From contig NZ_JACZZA010000016.1 of assembly GCF_014863405.1 (NCBI RefSeq), positions 1 to 64,000 of the forward strand: a stretch of DNA of 64,000 nucleotides, written 5' to 3'. The position numbers and the translations under genes are program-made. Under the pieces are notes generated by a model. That model did not search any database, was not told the origin of the DNA, and worked only from the letters and a program-made list of their open reading frames with translations. Origin of the DNA: Dyella acidiphila. GTDB taxonomy: Bacteria; Pseudomonadota; Gammaproteobacteria; Xanthomonadales; Rhodanobacteraceae. This document shows, one piece after another, positions 16,468-25,349 of the stretch (positions are counted from its first letter, which is position 1; each line of letters starts with the position of its first letter).

Positions 16468-18282
16468 ATGAACAGGCGCGAGTTGTTAAAGGCGGCACTG
16501 GCGATGCCCTTGCTGACCGGCGGCATGGCCGGGAACGTGGTGTCTGCCCTGGCGGGCAGCGGTGCCAAGCTGGCCGGCGGCGTTCGTACCAGGGTGCGGC
16601 CGGGCGATCCGGGCTGGCCCTCGCCGGCGCAGTGGGATGGGCTGAAGGTGGCGGTGGGCGGCCGGCTGCTGAAGCTGGAGTCGCCGTTTGCCGATCGCTC
16701 CAGTGCGGCCTACGCCGAGGCGATGAAGCATCTGCAGAACCCGTTCTTCATCGGCGACCAGCCGGCGCTGACCCAGACCAGCGGCTGGGCCAAGGCCTGG
16801 ACCTCGCGGCCCAGCGCCTATGCGGTCGCGGCCGAAAGCGCGGCCGATGTGGCGGCGGCGGTGGCGTTCGCCCGCCAGCATCATCTGCGGCTGGTAGTGA
16901 AAGGCGGCGGCCACAGCTACCAGGGCACGTCGGATGCGCCCGATTCGCTGCTGGTGTGGACGCGGCATATGAACCGGGTGACCTTGCACGATGCCTTCGT
17001 GGCGCAGGGTGGCGCCGGCATCCAGGCGCCGCAGCCGGCGGTGTCGCTGCAGTCGGGCGCGATGTGGATCGATGCCTACGACGCGGTGACCACGCATGGC
17101 GGACGTTATGTGCAAGGCGGCGGCTGCGCCACGGTCGGTGTCGCCGGCCTGATCCAGAGCGGCGGCTTCGGCAGTTTTTCCAAGAACTTCGGCACCGCCT
17201 CGGCCGCCCTGCTGGAAGCGGAAGTGGTGACGGCCGACGGCGTAGTGCGCATCGCCAATGCCTATACCCATGCCGATCTGTTCTGGGGCTTGAAGGGCGG
17301 TGGCGGCGGCAGCCTGGGCGTGGTCACGCGGATCACCTTGCGCACGCGCGAATTGCCGACGTTCTTTGGTGCGGTGTTCGGTGAAATCAAAGCCTCATCC
17401 GACCAGGCGTATCGCGCACTGATCGCCAAGGCGATCGATTTTTACCAACGTGCACTGTGCAATCCGCACTGGGGCGAGCAGATGAAGTTCAGGCCGGACA
17501 ATGGCCTGCAGTTGTCGATGGTGTTCCAGGGTTTGACCCAGGAACAAGCGAGTGCGGTGTGGGCGCCGTTCCTGGATTGGGTGCGTGCGCGCCAGGAGTA
17601 CACATTCTCGCGGCCGGTGCAGATACTGGCGCTGCCTGCACAGCATTTCTGGGACGCGGATTTTTTCCGGCAGCATATGCCGAGCGCGATCGTGGAGGAC
17701 GATCGCCCGAACGCGCCGCGCAAGCATATGTTGTGGGCGGGCGATCACGATCAGGTCGCCTGGTTTATCCACGCGTTCCAATCCGCATGGCTGCCGGCAT
17801 CGCTGCTGCAGCCGCAGCGTCAGGCCGAGCTGACGGAAGCGATTTTCGCCAGCAGCCGCCATCACTCGATGGAATTTCATTTCAACAAGGGCCTGGCCGG
17901 TGCGCCGGCCGAGGCGATTGCCGCGGCGCGCGATACCGCGATGAATCCGCAAGTGCTCGATGCATTTGCGCTGGTCATTATCGCGGACGCGGGCGCCCCG
18001 GCCTTTCCCGGCATGTCGGCACCCGACATGGTGCAGGCGCGCAGCAATGCCGAGCATGTCGGCGCGGCGATGGACACGCTGCTGCAGCTTGCGCCGGGCG
18101 CCGGTGCCTATGTATCGGAGAGCGATTATTTCCAGCGCGATTGGCAAGCCGCCTTCTGGGGTGCGAATTATCCGCGGCTGGCGGCGGTGAAACGCAAATA
18201 CGATCCGGACGGCTTGTTCTTCGTGCGTCACGGCGTGGGCAGCGAAGCATGGAGCGAAGACGGGTTTACGCGTCTGGCGTAA
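16468..18282 (+). CDS. Exported FAD-linked oxidase of the berberine-bridge type
   Basis: 604 residues with a Tat-like leader (NRRELLKAALAMPLLTGG). The FAD_binding_4 domain shows VKGGGHSYQGTSD, whose His is the usual 8-alpha histidyl link to FAD. It also shows GGGCATVGVAGLIQSGGFG, whose Cys matches the second covalent link of bicovalent flavin oxidases. The C terminus ends with the BBE motif NYPRLAAVKRKYDPDGLFFV. This family oxidises sugars, alcohols or alkaloid-like substrates with O2, making H2O2; the substrate cannot be named from sequence. ATG at 16468 is set by GAGAGGGA just upstream; an earlier ATG at 16453 lacks one. It stands alone. Confidence 0.88.
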   Translation: MNRRELLKAALAMPLLTGGMAGNVVSALAGSGAKLAGGVRTRVRPGDPGWPSPAQWDGLKVAVGGRLLKLESPFADRSSAAYAEAMKHLQNPFFIGDQPALTQTSGWAKAWTSRPSAYAVAAESAADVAAAVAFARQHHLRLVVKGGGHSYQGTSDAPDSLLVWTRHMNRVTLHDAFVAQGGAGIQAPQPAVSLQSGAMWIDAYDAVTTHGGRYVQGGGCATVGVAGLIQSGGFGSFSKNFGTASAALLEAEVVTADGVVRIANAYTHADLFWGLKGGGGGSLGVVTRITLRTRELPTFFGAVFGEIKASSDQAYRALIAKAIDFYQRALCNPHWGEQMKFRPDNGLQLSMVFQGLTQEQASAVWAPFLDWVRARQEYTFSRPVQILALPAQHFWDADFFRQHMPSAIVEDDRPNAPRKHMLWAGDHDQVAWFIHAFQSAWLPASLLQPQRQAELTEAIFASSRHHSMEFHFNKGLAGAPAEAIAAARDTAMNPQVLDAFALVIIADAGAPAFPGMSAPDMVQARSNAEHVGAAMDTLLQLAPGAGAYVSESDYFQRDWQAAFWGANYPRLAAVKRKYDPDGLFFVRHGVGSEAWSEDGFTRLA

Positions 18283-18354
18283 GCGGCGGGCGCATAGCAT
18301 GCAAGGCTTAGCAAAGGCTTAGCTGGAGCGGTTTTTTAGCTGGGATAGTGATTA

Positions 18355-18382
18355 TTTTCACGCGCGGATACGCGCGTGAAAA
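18355..18382. repeat. Inverted repeat after the FAD oxidase
   Basis: TTTTCACGCGC (18355-18365) and GCGCGTGAAAA (18372-18382) pair perfectly (11 bp) around GGATAC, 73 bp past the oxidase stop. No T-run follows on the plus strand beyond the stem itself. It may be a terminator-like stem or an operator for the next gene. Confidence 0.5.
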
Positions 18383-18467
18383 CCTGTAAGAAAAGCTTCA
18401 TTCATCGTGATTACCGTGGCCGGGTTGTGCCCTGTAGCTCCGTTCACACACTCACCCGGAGATCACA

Positions 18468-20147
18468 ATGAAAAAGAATCTGTCTCGCCGTTTTCGCCGT
18501 CGGCATGTAGCGGTTGCGCTTGCCCTCACCACGCTTGCTGCCGGTGTTGCCGCTTACGCCGACGATTTCTCGCACGATCGCAACTTCCATTTCTGGCCAG
18601 GCAACCTGGTGGTCAGTCGCAGCGTGTACGACAACAACGCCAGCAATGTGCAGGTGGGCCAGGTGCTGCCGCCCAATTGCCCGAGCGCGAGCGGTGCCTG
18701 CGGCGGCGCCAGCGGTGCGCCGTATGACGGCACCTATCCGTATGTATGGAACGACGTGCTTTACGATGCATCCTTCGGCATCACCGCGCGCATTTATCTG
18801 GATCAGATCACGCCGGACGGCTGGCTGATCAACACGCTGGAAGTGCCCAATAGCGAGCGCCCGAGTGCGCGCGAAGGCGAGCTGGTGACGAGCTTCAGCT
18901 CCAAGTCGGAGCTGGGCCTGCATCTGTCGCTGGATGGACGCTATCTGTCGTTCATGGGCTACGTGGCGCCGGTCAACAAGATCGACGTTTCCAATTCCAA
19001 TACGCCGCTGGCGATCGATCCGACCAATCCGGATGGGCAGTCGTTCTATCGCGGCGTGGCATTGGTGGATGGCGCCGGGCATTTCCGCTTCACCGAAACC
19101 AATACCTATAGCGGCAATAACGGCCGCTCGGCGATCTACAACAACGTAGATGGCGCGAATGTGTTCTACACCGCGGGCAACGCCGGCAATGGCAGCAATC
19201 CGCAGCCGGTCGGCGTGATCCAGGGCACCGGCGCGCAGTGGATCGTGCCTTCCGAACTGCCCGAAGCCCTGCAGAACCCCGGCGCCACCACGCCGCAGGC
19301 CAGCTTCTCGGTAACTGCGCTGGGCGACAAGGCCGACAAGATCGGCAAGGACGACAACTTCCGCGGCATGACGGTCTACAACAACGTCGTGTATTACACC
19401 AAGGGCAGCGGCAGCAACGGCGTCAACACGGTGTACTTCGTGGACACCACCGGCACGGCCTGTCCGAAAGGCGTGGGCGTTCCGGTTGCCGGTGCGCGCT
19501 TGCCGTCGGCGCCGCTGTCGTTCAACGCCGCCACGCTGCAACAGGATGGCTTGCCGACCAATATGTGCATCCTTGCCGGCTTGCCGGCGGTGCCGGCCAA
19601 GACGGCGACCACCGTGTCCTATCCGTTCGGCATCTGGTTCGCCGACGCCAACACGCTGTATGTGGCCGATGAAGGCGATGGCTATACGGGCGGCACCGAC
19701 CTGTACACGCACGCCGCGGCGCAGACCACCGCCGGCCTGCAGAAGTGGGTGTTCAACGCGGCCAGCAAGAGTTGGAGCCTGGCCTATACGCTGCAGACCG
19801 GACTGAATCTCGGCCAGCCGTATACGGTGCGCAACTATCCGGCCGGCAGCAATCCCGCCACCCAGCTGCCCTGGTCGCCGGCAACCGATGGTTTGCGCCA
19901 GCTCACCGGGCGTGTCGACGAGGATGGCAAGGTGACCCTGTGGGCGGTGACGTCCACCATCAGCGGCGGCGGCGATACCGGCGCCGATCCGGACAAGCTG
20001 GTGGCGATCCGTGACGAGCTGTCCAACACCAGTGCGGCCAGGGCGGCCGATGAGCACTTCGTCACGCTGCGCACGGCGAAGTTCGGCGAGGTGCTGCGCG
20101 GGGTGTCGTTCACGCCGGGCACGGATACGCGTTCAAGCTGGCATTGA
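18468..20147 (+). CDS. Secreted propeller-like protein of unknown function
   Basis: 559 residues with a signal peptide (1-31, ending GVAAYADD). The mature protein has regularly spaced Trp/Tyr/Gly and Asp-rich turns (SLDGRYLSFMGYV, ALVDGAGHFRFTE, FGIWFADANTLYVADEGDG), consistent with a beta-propeller of the lactonase/NHL kind. Its Cys are few (NCPSASGACGG; ACPKGVG; NMCILAG). No catalytic motif is recognised, so enzyme or adhesin roles are both open. CGGAGAT precedes the ATG. It is monocistronic, between the FAD oxidase and a repeat-rich gap. Confidence 0.75.
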   Translation: MKKNLSRRFRRRHVAVALALTTLAAGVAAYADDFSHDRNFHFWPGNLVVSRSVYDNNASNVQVGQVLPPNCPSASGACGGASGAPYDGTYPYVWNDVLYDASFGITARIYLDQITPDGWLINTLEVPNSERPSAREGELVTSFSSKSELGLHLSLDGRYLSFMGYVAPVNKIDVSNSNTPLAIDPTNPDGQSFYRGVALVDGAGHFRFTETNTYSGNNGRSAIYNNVDGANVFYTAGNAGNGSNPQPVGVIQGTGAQWIVPSELPEALQNPGATTPQASFSVTALGDKADKIGKDDNFRGMTVYNNVVYYTKGSGSNGVNTVYFVDTTGTACPKGVGVPVAGARLPSAPLSFNAATLQQDGLPTNMCILAGLPAVPAKTATTVSYPFGIWFADANTLYVADEGDGYTGGTDLYTHAAAQTTAGLQKWVFNAASKSWSLAYTLQTGLNLGQPYTVRNYPAGSNPATQLPWSPATDGLRQLTGRVDEDGKVTLWAVTSTISGGGDTGADPDKLVAIRDELSNTSAARAADEHFVTLRTAKFGEVLRGVSFTPGTDTRSSWH

Positions 20148-20535
20148 TTGCTTTGGAAAACCGGCCCTCTCCGTAACCGGGGAGGGTCGGGGCGATGGCT
20201 GCATGGCCGAACGCGCGCAATGCTTTTCGAATAACGCCAACGTTTCCCCCCACCGTCATCCCGGCCTGCGCCGGGATGACGGTGGGAGGGCAAATGGGAG
20301 CGATTCCCGCAGCCCCGGCCGGCACCTTTGCGCAGCTTCCACATAGCTGAATTCCGCCTGTCGATCAGGCGCTTAAACCCGCACAGGGAGCACCCCCGCC
20401 ACCAGGAAAAAGTGAAAGTCGCAACCCTTCTCCCGGGCGCCCACTATGGAGGGGCCGGGGCCATCCGAACGAGCTCCGGTGCCGGCTGCATCCGCAGCCG
20501 GGATGACCTGATTTACCCCTAAGTGGAGAAGACAC
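20148..20535. other. Repeat-rich intergenic region
   Basis: Besides the palindrome at 20249-20286 it holds an imperfect CCCTCTCC..GGGGAGGG stem near 20165-20185 and a small palindrome GCCTG-TCGAT-CAGGC at 20356-20370. The roughly 160 nt before the next gene are a plausible untranslated leader, with GCTGCATCCGCAGC around 20489-20502 able to pair, but no known riboswitch is recognised. No gene is seen. Confidence 0.5.
20249..20286. repeat. REP-like palindrome, long stem
   Basis: A 17-bp perfect stem: CCCACCGTCATCCCGGC (20249-20265) with its complement at 20270-20286 around a 4-nt loop. Same family as the other GTCATCCCGG-type palindromes of the window; downstream of the secreted propeller gene. 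Confidence 0.85.
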
Positions 20536-21360
20536 ATGCACGCACATTTCGAACGCACCGGCCCGCTCACCGAACTCACCAGCTATCCGACCTGGGCCCA
20601 GGACCTGGTAGAAGCCTGCGCGGCCACCAAGCAAAGCGTGATTGATCATGAGGTGTGGACGCTGATGCGCGAAGCGCGCCTGGATGCGGCGGGCACGCGC
20701 GATTTCATGGTCGGCGTATGGCCGGTGATCGAGCGTTTCCCCGGCTACATGGCGCTGAACCTGCTCAAGACCCGTTACGGCCGCAGCAAGGGCGAGAACA
20801 TGGCCCGCCGCTGGCTGGTACGCAATATCCGGGTGGAGCAGAATCACGCCGAATACTGGCTCAACTGGGCCGAAGGGGCCGGCGTGGCCGAGGACGAAGT
20901 GCTGAATGGGGCCACCCCCTACGGCGCCGATGCCCTGGCCAGCTGGTGCGAGGAGATCAGCCGCAGCGGTCCGCTGGCGGCCGGCATGCTCGCCACCAAC
21001 TACGCCGTGGAAGGGGCTACCGGAGAATGGTCGCAAAAGGTCTACGAAAGCGTGGCCTATGCCGAAAGCTTCCCCAAGGAGGTAAGGGCGCACAGCTTGC
21101 GTTGGCTCCAGCTTCACGCGGCCTATGACGATACTCACCCGTGGGAGGCTCTGGAGATCGTCTGCAGTCTGGTAGGTACTTCGCCCCGTGCGGACGAGGT
21201 GGCCTACCTGCAAGAATGCGTCAAACGGAGTTACGTAAGCATGAGGATCACCCTGGATCGGTGCCTGGATGTGCGTCGTGACCCTTGGCAGCTCGCTACC
21301 CCTGCGCTGGACGAACCCGCTTTCGACGGGCGCGCCGTGGCCAGCGAGGCGGCTGCTTAA
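20536..21360 (+). CDS. Haem-oxygenase-like iron-containing redox enzyme (TenA/CADD-like)
   Basis: 274 residues, all helical. Residues that could form a di-iron site of the haem-oxygenase-like diiron oxidase (HDO) group are visible: H104, E159 (NYAVEGATG) and H194-x3-D198-x2-H201. The C-terminal triad has exactly the HxxxDxxH spacing of CADD-type enzymes. The first Glu of the family is not at its usual place seven residues before H104; E101 may substitute. Family members cleave or oxidise small molecules with O2 (for example CADD in p-aminobenzoate synthesis); TenA-type hydrolases are the alternative. GTGGAGA precedes the ATG. The cyclic-di-GMP gene follows 80 bp downstream on the same strand. 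Confidence 0.78.
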   Translation: MHAHFERTGPLTELTSYPTWAQDLVEACAATKQSVIDHEVWTLMREARLDAAGTRDFMVGVWPVIERFPGYMALNLLKTRYGRSKGENMARRWLVRNIRVEQNHAEYWLNWAEGAGVAEDEVLNGATPYGADALASWCEEISRSGPLAAGMLATNYAVEGATGEWSQKVYESVAYAESFPKEVRAHSLRWLQLHAAYDDTHPWEALEIVCSLVGTSPRADEVAYLQECVKRSYVSMRITLDRCLDVRRDPWQLATPALDEPAFDGRAVASEAAA

Positions 21361-21440
21361 GAAAAGGATGCGGTAGGGCGATACACATCAGCAGCATCTT
21401 CATGCAGAGTGGGGGCTGATTGCGGTTTCAAAGAGGCAAG

Positions 21441-24188
21441 ATGCGTATCGCCCGGAATGTCCAGCAACGACCGCTGTTGCGGCGCCTTATGCCCCTGGCA
21501 TACGGCCTGGCGGCGGTCGTTGGCCTGGTTTTATGCCTGACCTGGGGGGCGCTCCAGGTCCAGGTAACCTTGGCCGGCTTCTTGAACGGCGAAAGCCTGT
21601 GGTCGAAGGCCCAGAAACAGACCGTCATCGATCTGTACGCCTACGCCCATAGCGGCGATCCGGCCCGGCTGGCCAGCTTCAAGCGCAACTACGAGGTGGT
21701 CCGCACCGACCGCTGGGCGCGCGACCAGATCGCCACCGGCCACTACGACCACCACGCGGTGGGCGAGGCATTCCGGCGTGGCGGGGTGATTCCCGCGGCG
21801 ATCCCGGGAATGGTCTTCATCCTCGATCATTTCTCCCAGGCGCCGTACATGGCGCAGGCGATTGCCGACTGGCGCTCGGTGGACGGCTCGATCGAAGAGC
21901 TCAACACCATTGCCGGCGAACTGCAGCAGGCCTACCAGAACGGCAAGCCGTCGGAAGACCTGCTGGCGGAGCAGGCGATCCGCATCGATCATCTCAATGA
22001 CTATATCCAGCCGCGCAGCGACGAGTTTTCGCTGGATATCGCGCTGGGCGCCGCCTGGCTGGGCGGCGTGCTGTTCGTGGCGGTGCTGGTCAGTGCGCTG
22101 CTGGCGAGCCTGCTGTGGTTCCGCATGGCCAAGCGCATCATGGTCAGCATCCGCGGCACCGAAGAAAAATACCGGCTGCTGTTCGACAGCGCCGCCGACG
22201 CGATCGTGATGGTGGACGAAACGCATGGCCGGATCCTGGGCGTGAACCGTACCGCCAGCGTGTGGACCGGGCTCGATCCGCAGGAACTGGTCGGCAAGAA
22301 CTTCCTGGGCCTGTTCGTGGAAGGCAGCATCCGTGCGGCCGGTTCGTCGACCATCGGCCTGCTGCGTGCGGAAAACGGCGTGGTGCGCACGGTGGAAACG
22401 CACAGCAGCCTCAGCACCTGGGGCAACTTGCCGGTGCGCCAGGCGATCATGCGCGACATCTCCGACCGGGTGGCGATGGAGCAGGAGCGCCGCATCGCCT
22501 CCGAGGCCATGGCCAGCGTAGCCGAGGGCATCATCATTGCCGATGCCGAGCGGCGCGTGACCACGGTCAACGCCGCCCATACGCGCATCACCGGCTACAC
22601 CCTGCAATACCTGCAGCACCACCGCTTCGACGAATTGCGCCGCATGCCGGACGGCTCGCCGCTGCCGGCCTCGATCTGGGACATGGTGGCCGAAGGCGGC
22701 AACTGGGTGGGCGAGGTGCAGAGCTGGCGCTCGGACGGTTCCTCTTATCCGGAGCTGCTCAGCGTCAGCGCGATCCGCAACAGCGACGGCCGCGTGCAGC
22801 ACTACGTGGCGGTGGTTACCGACATTACGCGCAGCAAGGCCGACCGCCAGCGGCTGGAATACATGGTGGCGCACGATCCGCTCACCGGCCTGGCCAACCG
22901 CAGCGAATTCCAGCGCCATTGCGCACATGCGATCGAGGCGGCGGCGCGCATGAACGGCGCGGCTGCGGTGTTGTTCGTCGACCTGGATGCGTTCAAGGCG
23001 GTCAACGACAGCTACAGCCATGCCATTGGCGACCGCCTGCTGGTGAAAGTGGCCCAGCGCATCCGCCGCGAACTGGGCGAGAACGATGTGGCCAGCCGCA
23101 TCGGCGGCGACGAATTCACCGTGCTGCTGGGCGGCCTGCGCACGCGCGAGCAGGCGGCGCAGTTTGCCAGCCGCCTGTTGCAGAGCCTGTCCGAGCCGAT
23201 GCTGATCGGCGACTACGAGATCGTGATGAGCGCCAGTATCGGTATTGCCGGCTATCCGCTGGACGGCAGCGATCCGGTGGTGTTGATCGCCAATGCCGAC
23301 GCGGCGATGTATGCCGCGAAGACGCAGGAACGCAACACCTTCCGTTTCTATACGCCGCTGATGCACGCCGATGCGCGCATGCGCCTGATGCTGGGCGCGG
23401 ACTTGCGCCAGGCGCTGATGCGCGATGAATTCCACCTGGTGTTCCAGCCCTGCGTGGAACTGCGCACCGGCCGCATCGTGGCGGTGGAGGCGCTGTTGCG
23501 CTGGCGTCATCCGGAGCGCGGCGAGCTGATGCCGGATGAATTCATTCCGCTGGCCGAAAGCCTCGGCCTGATCCGCCGTATCGATGCCTGGACCATGCGC
23601 GCGGCGTGTGCGCAGATCCGCCAGTGGGACCAGGCCAAGCTGCCCCCGATCCGGGTGGCGCTGAATGCCTCCGCCGCCACCTTCGGCCACCCCGGCTTTA
23701 TCGAGAGCGTGAAGCAGGCCTTGCTGTCCAGCCAGATCTCGCCCAAGCGGCTGATGTTCGAAATTACCGAAAGCGCGATCCTGCGCCTGGGCGATGCCAC
23801 CGAACAGACCATGCATGCGTTGCATGCGCTGGGCACCGGCATCGCCATCGACGACTTCGGCACCGGGTATTCGTCGCTGGCCTATCTGAAGATGTCGGGC
23901 ATCGACTATCTGAAGATCGATCGTTCCTTCGTGATGGATCTGCCGGACAGTGCCAACGACGTCGCCATCGTGGAAGCGATGCTGGCGATTGCCCGCAGCC
24001 TGGGCATCTGCACGATCGCCGAAGGCATCGAAACGGCCGCGCAGCATGAATTCCTGATGCATGCCGGCTGCGTGGAAGGGCAGGGGTATTACTACGCGCG
24101 CGGTTTGCCGGCTTCGGAAATCGAGCGGATGCTGTCGCCGAATCCGCGGCATGAGACGTCGCGGTTGCGGCTGGTGCCGCCGAAGTAG
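21441..24188 (+). CDS. Membrane GGDEF-EAL cyclic-di-GMP protein with PAS domains
   Basis: 915 residues. Two membrane helices (about 15-45 and 200-228) enclose a periplasmic sensor of roughly 155 residues. Then come two PAS domains (about 238-345 and 355-470), a GGDEF domain with an intact R-I-G-G-D-E-F active site (near residue 555) and an EAL domain with E-A-L (AVEALLRW), DDFGTGYSSL and KIDRSFV, so both cyclase and phosphodiesterase motifs look complete. It is expected to make or break cyclic-di-GMP in response to a periplasmic or PAS-bound signal. ATG at 21441 is favoured over an upstream TTG by AGAGGCA directly before it. Confidence 0.93.
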   Translation: MRIARNVQQRPLLRRLMPLAYGLAAVVGLVLCLTWGALQVQVTLAGFLNGESLWSKAQKQTVIDLYAYAHSGDPARLASFKRNYEVVRTDRWARDQIATGHYDHHAVGEAFRRGGVIPAAIPGMVFILDHFSQAPYMAQAIADWRSVDGSIEELNTIAGELQQAYQNGKPSEDLLAEQAIRIDHLNDYIQPRSDEFSLDIALGAAWLGGVLFVAVLVSALLASLLWFRMAKRIMVSIRGTEEKYRLLFDSAADAIVMVDETHGRILGVNRTASVWTGLDPQELVGKNFLGLFVEGSIRAAGSSTIGLLRAENGVVRTVETHSSLSTWGNLPVRQAIMRDISDRVAMEQERRIASEAMASVAEGIIIADAERRVTTVNAAHTRITGYTLQYLQHHRFDELRRMPDGSPLPASIWDMVAEGGNWVGEVQSWRSDGSSYPELLSVSAIRNSDGRVQHYVAVVTDITRSKADRQRLEYMVAHDPLTGLANRSEFQRHCAHAIEAAARMNGAAAVLFVDLDAFKAVNDSYSHAIGDRLLVKVAQRIRRELGENDVASRIGGDEFTVLLGGLRTREQAAQFASRLLQSLSEPMLIGDYEIVMSASIGIAGYPLDGSDPVVLIANADAAMYAAKTQERNTFRFYTPLMHADARMRLMLGADLRQALMRDEFHLVFQPCVELRTGRIVAVEALLRWRHPERGELMPDEFIPLAESLGLIRRIDAWTMRAACAQIRQWDQAKLPPIRVALNASAATFGHPGFIESVKQALLSSQISPKRLMFEITESAILRLGDATEQTMHALHALGTGIAIDDFGTGYSSLAYLKMSGIDYLKIDRSFVMDLPDSANDVAIVEAMLAIARSLGICTIAEGIETAAQHEFLMHAGCVEGQGYYYARGLPASEIERMLSPNPRHETSRLRLVPPK

Positions 24189-24216
24189 TCATTGCGCCGG
24201 GATGTGTGCTTAACGG

Positions 24217-24299
24217 CCGTCATTCCCGCGAAAGCGGGAATCCATGTTGCCCTGGAGCATAAAGTCAAAATGGATTCCCGCTTTCGCGGGAATGACGGC
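24217..24299. repeat. Inverted pair of REP-like palindromes
   Basis: CCGTCATTCCCGCGAAAGCG (from 24218) continuing to 24244 is mirrored by the reverse complement at 24271-24299, with 26 bp between. Each arm is itself a hairpin. It sits between the convergent GGDEF-EAL and MsrA genes. Confidence 0.88.
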
Positions 24300-24380
24300 A
24301 GTGGGGGCGGGGCGATAAGGCGACAGTGCGGTAAGGCGACAACGCGACGAGGCAGCAACACGCCGTCCGCAGCACAACAC

Positions 24381-25064
24381 TTACAGATTCACCTCAACCA
24401 CCTGCTGCTCCGGCTGATACACCGCCGGGTACAGCCGCTTCAGCCGCGCCACCTTCGGCGCATCGTTGATCACGATATACGCATCGTCCGGATGATTGCG
24501 CGCGTAGTCCTGGTGGTAGGACTCGGCCGGATAGAAGCCCCGCAGCGGCTGCACCAGCGTGACAATCGAGGCATCGAACACCTTGGCCGTATCGAGCTGG
24601 GCGATATATGCCTGGGCGACTTTCTGCTGCTGCGCATCGGCGTAGAAAATTTCGGAGCGATATTGCGTACCGGCGTCCGGACCTTGCCGGTTGAGCTGGG
24701 TGGGATCGTGCGCCACCGCGAAGTAGATCTTCAGCAGCTGGCCGTAGCTGATCACCGCCGGATCGAACACGATCTTCACCGACTCGGCGTGGCCGGTATT
24801 GCCCTCGCTGACATCGTCGTAGTGCGCCGTGTCGGCATCGCCGCCGCTGTAGCCGGCCCACACTTGGCGCACGCCGCGCACATGCTCGAATACTTCCTGC
24901 ATGCCCCAGAAACAGCCGCCGGCCAGCACCGCGGTTTCGCTGCCGTGCGCGGCCGCCTTGGGGGCGTCGACACCCGGATCGGGGAGATTGGCGTTGCCTG
25001 CCACCGCGGTGCAGGCGGTGAGGCTGGCGAGGGCAAATGCATAGACCAGGCGGGACGGTTTCAT
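24381..25064 (-). CDS. msrA: Peptide-methionine (S)-S-oxide reductase MsrA, exported
   Basis: 227 residues. A signal peptide with a possible lipobox (SLTAC at about residues 13-17) indicates a periplasmic or lipoprotein form. The MsrA core is complete: AVLAGGCFWGMQEVFEHV with the catalytic Cys, GYSGG, HAESVKIVFDP, then FYPAESYHQDYARN. It repairs S-sulfoxides of oxidised methionine in the envelope; the partner reductant is unknown. GGAGGCTCC before the ATG at 25064 sets the start; longer in-frame upstream codons encode an improbable polar sequence. The S4-domain gene lies 67 bp upstream on the same strand. Confidence 0.95.
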   Translation of the reverse strand: MKPSRLVYAFALASLTACTAVAGNANLPDPGVDAPKAAAHGSETAVLAGGCFWGMQEVFEHVRGVRQVWAGYSGGDADTAHYDDVSEGNTGHAESVKIVFDPAVISYGQLLKIYFAVAHDPTQLNRQGPDAGTQYRSEIFYADAQQQKVAQAYIAQLDTAKVFDASIVTLVQPLRGFYPAESYHQDYARNHPDDAYIVINDAPKVARLKRLYPAVYQPEQQVVEVNL

Positions 25065-25131
25065 GGAGCCTCCGTAAGCATGCTGATGCCTGCTATTCGC
25101 CGGGGTGCAAGCGGAAGTTACGGCCGCCGCA

Positions 25132-25347
25132 TCAGCCGAGTACGCGAATCGCCACGTCGTCCAACTGCACGGTCTGGCCTGCGTGGATCTTGCAGGTTTT
25201 GCGCAGCTCCTGCTGGCCGTCCACATAGACCGCGCCGCTGGCCACAATCTGCTTGCCCTGGCCGCCGCTGTCACACAGGCCCACCAGTTTCAGCAACTGG
25301 TTGAGTTCGACGTAGTCGCCTTCAAGTTCGAAATCGATCTGTTCCAT
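25132..25347 (-). CDS. YbcJ-like S4-domain RNA-binding protein
   Basis: 71 residues forming a single S4 RNA-binding fold (YVELNQLLKLVGLCDSGGQG, then KQIVASGAVYVDGQQELRK, then AGQTVQL). It matches the small YbcJ/RlbA group, whose members bind ribosomal or tRNA-like RNA; the exact target is not known. It lies 2 bp downstream of the barstar gene's stop, so it is probably cotranscribed with the RNase-barstar pair. Confidence 0.85.
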   Translation of the reverse strand: MEQIDFELEGDYVELNQLLKLVGLCDSGGQGKQIVASGAVYVDGQQELRKTCKIHAGQTVQLDDVAIRVLG

Positions 25348-25349
25348 AT

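Noticed and set aside
18355-18382. Rho-independent terminator
   Set aside because: The stem is AT-flanked but no T-run follows it on the plus strand; kept only as an inverted repeat.
21531-24152. Long antisense frame (873 codons) opposite the GGDEF-EAL gene
   Set aside because: A His/Gln/Arg-rich product typical of frames opposite GC-rich genes; the sense strand has complete domains.
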